Shown piece by piece: positions 7,522 to 9,312 of a stretch of 9,312 nt of DNA. Each line of letters opens with the position of its first letter. The first letter of the stretch is position 1. The stretch comes from Firmicutes bacterium UBA3920 (GTDB lineage: Bacteria > Bacillota > Clostridia > Caldicoprobacterales > Xylanivirgaceae), in assembly GCA_002386065.1 (NCBI GenBank), contig DGES01000099.1, positions 8,154 through 17,465 of the forward strand. Direction: 5' to 3'. The notes under the pieces are model-generated. The model was not told the origin of the DNA. It did not search any database and saw only the letters and a program-made list of their open reading frames with translations. Made by a program: the position numbers and the translations under genes.

Positions 7522-7550
7522 ATTATATAGTGTAAAGTTATCAACAGCAA
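7522..7550 (-). promoter_or_regulatory. Candidate dnaA promoter
   Basis: On the minus strand a perfect -10 TATAAT (7527-7522) lies 17 bases downstream of TTGCTG (7550-7545), which matches the -35 consensus at only three of six positions. Transcription would begin near 7515 and leave a leader of about 195 bases before dnaA. The DnaA-box-like TTATCAACA at 7538-7546 lies inside the promoter and the triple-box palindrome just downstream, as expected for autorepression. The weak -35 makes this a tentative call. Confidence 0.45.
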
Positions 7551-7570
7551 GTATATAATATCAAAGAATC

Positions 7571-7579
7571 TGTGGATAA
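7571..7579 (-). other. DnaA box, perfect consensus, near rpmH promoter
   Basis: TGTGGATAA on the plus strand is a perfect minus-strand DnaA box. It ends 23 bases before the -35 hexamer of the rpmH promoter, so bound DnaA could contact RNA polymerase or affect its access. That regulatory role is inference; the box is plain in the sequence. Confidence 0.85.
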
Positions 7580-7602
7580 TCAATGGATTTAAATTGATTT
7601 TC

Positions 7603-7632
7603 TTGACATCAAATACTATTATCGATTATAAT
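7603..7632 (+). promoter_or_regulatory. Consensus sigma-A promoter for rpmH-rnpA-yidD-yidC
   Basis: The -35 TTGACA (7603-7608) and -10 TATAAT (7627-7632) both match the housekeeping consensus exactly, with an 18-base spacer. Transcription should start near 7639. That gives a leader of about 130 bases before the rpmH GTG, containing a DnaA-box-like TGTGGATAG (7661-7669) and a terminator-like hairpin (7695-7728). Such a strong promoter fits a ribosomal protein gene. Confidence 0.88.
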
Positions 7633-7694
7633 ACAATAGTGATATATGAATTGATGAGATTGTGGATAGAATAATAAAAGATAAGAGAATACAA

Positions 7695-7728
7695 TTCAGT
7701 TGGAACGCTAGGTTTCAATTGAATTTTT
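7695..7728 (+). terminator. Terminator-like hairpin in rpmH leader (possible attenuator)
   Basis: TTCAGTTGGAAC (7695-7706) and GTTTCAATTGAA (7712-7723) pair over 12 positions as RNA, ten Watson-Crick and two G-U, with a five-base loop GCTAG. Five U residues follow directly (7724-7728). AA before the stem could add two pairs with that U-run. The stem is AU-rich, so termination may be partial. It lies between the promoter and the rpmH ribosome binding site, where a full terminator would silence the operon; an attenuator or RNA-stability element is more likely. Confidence 0.6.
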
Positions 7729-7767
7729 AATAAAATATAAAAAATCCAATTGAGGAGGAGGGATATT

Positions 7768-7902
7768 GTGAAACGTACGTATCAACCTAATAAGAGGCGT
7801 AGAAAAAAGGTACATGGCTACAGAAAGAGAATGAGCACAAGAAGTGGAAGAGATGTTATAAGACGAAGGAGAAGGAAAGGTAGAAAGAAACTTACAGCAT
7901 AA
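7768..7902 (+). CDS. rpmH: 50S ribosomal protein L34
   Basis: L34 is a small, strongly basic protein of the large ribosomal subunit. The 44-residue product starts MKRTYQPNKRRRKKVHGYRK and continues through MSTRSGRDVIRRRRRKGRKK, matching the near-universal L34 sequence end to end. The start is GTG, and the purine-rich GAGGAGGAGGG at 7752-7762 is an unusually long and strong ribosome binding site. It is the first gene of the right-hand operon, and rnpA follows after 55 bases, the arrangement conserved in most bacteria. The upstream hairpin at 7695-7728 and the sequence CCAATTGA overlapping the start of the ribosome binding site suggest leader-based control. Confidence 0.98.
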   Translation: MKRTYQPNKRRRKKVHGYRKRMSTRSGRDVIRRRRRKGRKKLTA

Positions 7903-7930
7903 GTAGGTCTTTTTAGCTGCCTTCCTACTT
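7901..7930 (+). terminator. Weak hairpin between rpmH and rnpA
   Basis: AAGTAGG (7901-7907) and CCTACTT (7924-7930) are perfect inverted copies with a 16-base loop, followed by TCTTTTG. The left arm begins inside the rpmH stop codon. The long loop and interrupted U-run make it a weak terminator at most. It could lower expression of rnpA relative to rpmH, which is needed in much larger amounts, or mark a processing site. Confidence 0.4.
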
Positions 7931-7957
7931 TCTTTTGTGGATTTTGGAGGTAGGTGA

Positions 7958-8308
7958 GTGAAAAAGGCGAATAGGCTTAGAAAAGATAGAGATTTTAGAA
8001 GGGTTTATAGGCGAGGCCGCTCCTTGTCTAACAGATATTTAGTGTTAATATATAAAAAGAATGGACTTGAAGATACTAGGATAGGTTTTTCAATTTCTAA
8101 AAAGTTTGGAAAAGCTGTAGAGCGAAATAGGATAAAAAGACAGCTTAGATCTATTTGTAGAGAATATTTACCGGATTTGAAACGAGGATATGATATGGTA
8201 TTTGTGGTCAGGGCAGAGTCAAAGCAAGCAGATTATAATGAGCTCAACAATTCAGTATATGAATTGTTAAAAAGGGCTAAACTCTATAGAGAGATAGAAG
8301 TAGATTGA
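7958..8308 (+). CDS. rnpA: Ribonuclease P protein component
   Basis: RnpA is the protein cofactor of RNase P. It helps the catalytic RNA bind precursor tRNAs and remove their 5' leaders. The 116-residue basic protein has the family opening MKKANRLRKDRDFRRVYRRG, the aromatic strand YLVLIY, and the conserved arginine-rich RNR block KKFGKAVERNRIKRQLR (residues 48-64), followed by a C-terminal helix ending LLKRAKLY. The start is GTG with GGAGGT six bases upstream. It is the second gene of the rpmH operon. yidD starts one base after its stop, so those two are probably translationally coupled. The length and all landmarks are normal. Confidence 0.98.
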   Translation: MKKANRLRKDRDFRRVYRRGRSLSNRYLVLIYKKNGLEDTRIGFSISKKFGKAVERNRIKRQLRSICREYLPDLKRGYDMVFVVRAESKQADYNELNNSVYELLKRAKLYREIEVD

Positions 8309-8309
8309 T

Positions 8310-8519
8310 ATGAAAAAGATACTTATTTGTTTGATTGAATTTTATCAGAAGGCAATTTCTCCAAGTTTGCCGAGACGATGTAGATTTTATCCTACCTGTT
8401 CTCAATATGCAAAAGAAGCGATAGATAAGTATGGCCCCCTAAAGGGCTCATATCTTGCAATTAGGAGAATTAGCAAATGCCATCCCTTTAACCCAGGAGG
8501 ATATGATCCGCTACAATAA
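8310..8519 (+). CDS. yidD: Membrane protein insertion efficiency factor YidD
   Basis: YidD is a small peripheral membrane protein that aids the YidC/Sec route of inner-membrane protein insertion. Its 69 residues show the whole family pattern: an amphipathic N-terminus (MKKILICLIEFYQKAISPSL), then CRFYPTCSQYAKEAI (24-38) and the C-terminal CHPFNPGGYDP (57-67), with conserved cysteines at 24, 30 and 57. The ATG begins one base after the rnpA stop, and only a weak purine stretch (GAGAGATAGAAG) precedes it, so translation likely depends on ribosomes finishing rnpA. Its neighbour yidC is the partner insertase, 21 bases downstream. Confidence 0.97.
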   Translation: MKKILICLIEFYQKAISPSLPRRCRFYPTCSQYAKEAIDKYGPLKGSYLAIRRISKCHPFNPGGYDPLQ

Positions 8520-8540
8520 AATACGGGGGTATAGTAATAA

Positions 8541-9312
8541 ATGAATTTATTAATTACTTTATTAACGGCCGCAACCAGCCAGGGTGGTACTGGATTTTGG
8601 GGTTCGTTTGTAAATTTTTTAGAGAGCATAATAGAAGGAATATACAAAATAGTACCGAACTATGGTGTTTCAATAATTATAATGACGCTATTAACACGGT
8701 TAGTGCTTCTTCCTTTAGAGCTTAAATCTAAGAAATCTACCATGGAAATGAGTGAAGCACAGAAAAAGTTACAGCCGGAGTTAGAGAAGATAAATAAAAA
8801 ATATAAAGACGATCCAGAAAAATTAAACAAAAAGACAATGCAATTATATGAAAAACATGGCATCAATCCGCTTGGGGGTTGTTTTGGGGGCTGTTTACCT
8901 CTACTAATACAAATACCAGTGACGTTTGCTTTATATGCAGCACTTAGACAGATCTCTAATTACCATATTGAAAGACAGTCTGTGGAGGCTTTTTTATGGA
9001 TAAAGAACATATGGGCTCCCGATTCTCCATTTGTCGATATATACGGGAAAAGTTTGCCACTAGGATCGAAAAACTGGAATGGTCTTTTTATATTGCCGCT
9101 TATTGCAGGTATTACATCTTTTTATCAAACAAAGCTTATGAGCGATCAACAACCAAGCTCTCAAGAGGAAAATCCCATGAAAGGATTTAATACTATAATG
9201 CCTATCATGTTTACTTTTATTACAGCTACTACTACAGCTTCTTTTGGTATATATTGGGTCACATCAAATCTATTTCAGATTGCGCAAATATTGATATTGA
9301 ACAGAAAAAAAG
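8541..9312 (+). CDS. yidC: Membrane protein insertase YidC/Oxa1 family (cut by right edge)
   Basis: YidC inserts and folds membrane proteins, alone or with SecYEG. 257 codons are visible and the frame stays open at the window end. The layout is the short Gram-positive form without the large periplasmic domain. A first core helix NYGVSIIIMTLLTRLVLLPL (40-59) carries Arg53, the hydrophilic-groove arginine. A charged cytoplasmic hairpin (61-108) follows, then a helix at GCLPLLIQIPVTFALYAAL (117-135), hydrophobic segments near 181-196 and 217-238, and TSNLFQIAQILIL (241-253). Many Gram-positive homologues are lipoproteins, but no lipobox cysteine is present: the first cysteine is residue 114. A stop codon directly precedes the ATG, so the start cannot be further upstream in this frame. 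The ribosome binding site is only GGGGGT, ten bases away. Confidence 0.95.
   Translation, partial: MNLLITLLTAATSQGGTGFWGSFVNFLESIIEGIYKIVPNYGVSIIIMTLLTRLVLLPLELKSKKSTMEMSEAQKKLQPELEKINKKYKDDPEKLNKKTMQLYEKHGINPLGGCFGGCLPLLIQIPVTFALYAALRQISNYHIERQSVEAFLWIKNIWAPDSPFVDIYGKSLPLGSKNWNGLFILPLIAGITSFYQTKLMSDQQPSSQEENPMKGFNTIMPIMFTFITATTTASFGIYWVTSNLFQIAQILILNRKK

Larger units (their letters stand above)
7320..7602. other. oriC part 1: DnaA-box cluster upstream of dnaA
   Basis: This AT-rich stretch has no gene and holds a dense set of DnaA boxes. Perfect or TTATNCACA-type boxes are at 7469-7477 (+), 7481-7489 (+), 7493-7501 (-) and 7571-7579 (-). One-mismatch boxes are at 7382-7390 (TTATAAACA, +), 7413-7421 (TTATCAACA, +), 7421-7429 (-) and 7538-7546 (TTATCAACA, +); another lies in the rpmH leader at 7661-7669 (-). 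This corresponds to the incA/incB half of a bipartite Bacillus-type origin. A very AT-rich segment at 7501-7530 could be a second melting site, but no DnaA-trio is seen next to it. Confidence 0.85.

Noticed and set aside
7654..7674. Six-codon leader ORF (MRLWIE) upstream of rpmH
   Set aside because: No ribosome binding site precedes it and it has no run of regulatory codons; its TGTGGATAG part is better explained as a DnaA-box-like site.
8402..8866. Two minus-strand open frames opposite yidD/yidC
   Set aside because: Both are antisense to conserved genes on the plus strand and have no recognisable product.
8996..9190. Plus-strand open frame of 64 codons
   Set aside because: It is an out-of-frame shadow inside yidC, which reads through uninterrupted in another frame.
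1..9312. Search for a mobile element, CRISPR array, tRNA, toxin-antitoxin or other novel system
   Set aside because: No direct-repeat array, terminal inverted repeats, tRNA fold or unexplained gene was found; every gene belongs to the conserved oriC neighbourhood.

Overview
The window is the chromosomal replication-origin region of an AT-rich Gram-positive bacterium, most likely a member of the Clostridia. The evidence is the Firmicutes-type gene order, the low G+C content by eye, heavy use of ATA, AGA and AGG codons, strong AGGAGG-type ribosome binding sites, GTG and TTG starts, a RemB/DUF370 gene between recF and gyrB, and a YidC of the short Gram-positive type. I cannot name the genus.

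Left arm (1-7319, all minus strand). Reading away from the origin, the genes are dnaA, dnaN, recF, remB, gyrB and gyrA; gyrA runs off the left edge after about 444 codons. dnaN through gyrA are packed with gaps of 15-32 bases and look like one transcription unit. Together they provide the initiator (DnaA), the polymerase clamp (DnaN), a gap-repair loader (RecF) and both DNA gyrase subunits. The small S4-domain gene (yaaA) that often lies between dnaN and recF is absent.

Origin. The sequence supports a bipartite oriC. One DnaA-box cluster lies upstream of dnaA (about 7380-7670). A second cluster lies in the 161-base dnaA-dnaN spacer (5830-5990). The spacer carries the complete layout of a Bacillus-type unwinding element: an alternating AT tract, six DnaA-trio triplets, a short G-rich link and two tandem DnaA-box-like octamers. 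Duplex opening probably occurs there, directly beside the dnaN ribosome binding site. The upstream cluster contains a 33-base near-palindrome built from three consensus DnaA boxes.

Right arm (7603-9312, all plus strand). A promoter with perfect consensus hexamers (TTGACA-18-TATAAT) drives rpmH, rnpA, yidD and yidC; yidC is cut by the right edge at codon 257. These encode ribosomal protein L34, the RNase P protein, and two factors of membrane-protein insertion. The leader of about 130 bases before rpmH contains a terminator-like hairpin that could act as an attenuator.

The two arms diverge from the origin, so every gene is transcribed in the direction of fork movement. The gene content is core and conserved. 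I see no mobile element, CRISPR array, tRNA, rRNA or new multigene system. The points worth a second look are the fine structure of the origin, the rpmH leader, the missing yaaA and a few start-codon choices.
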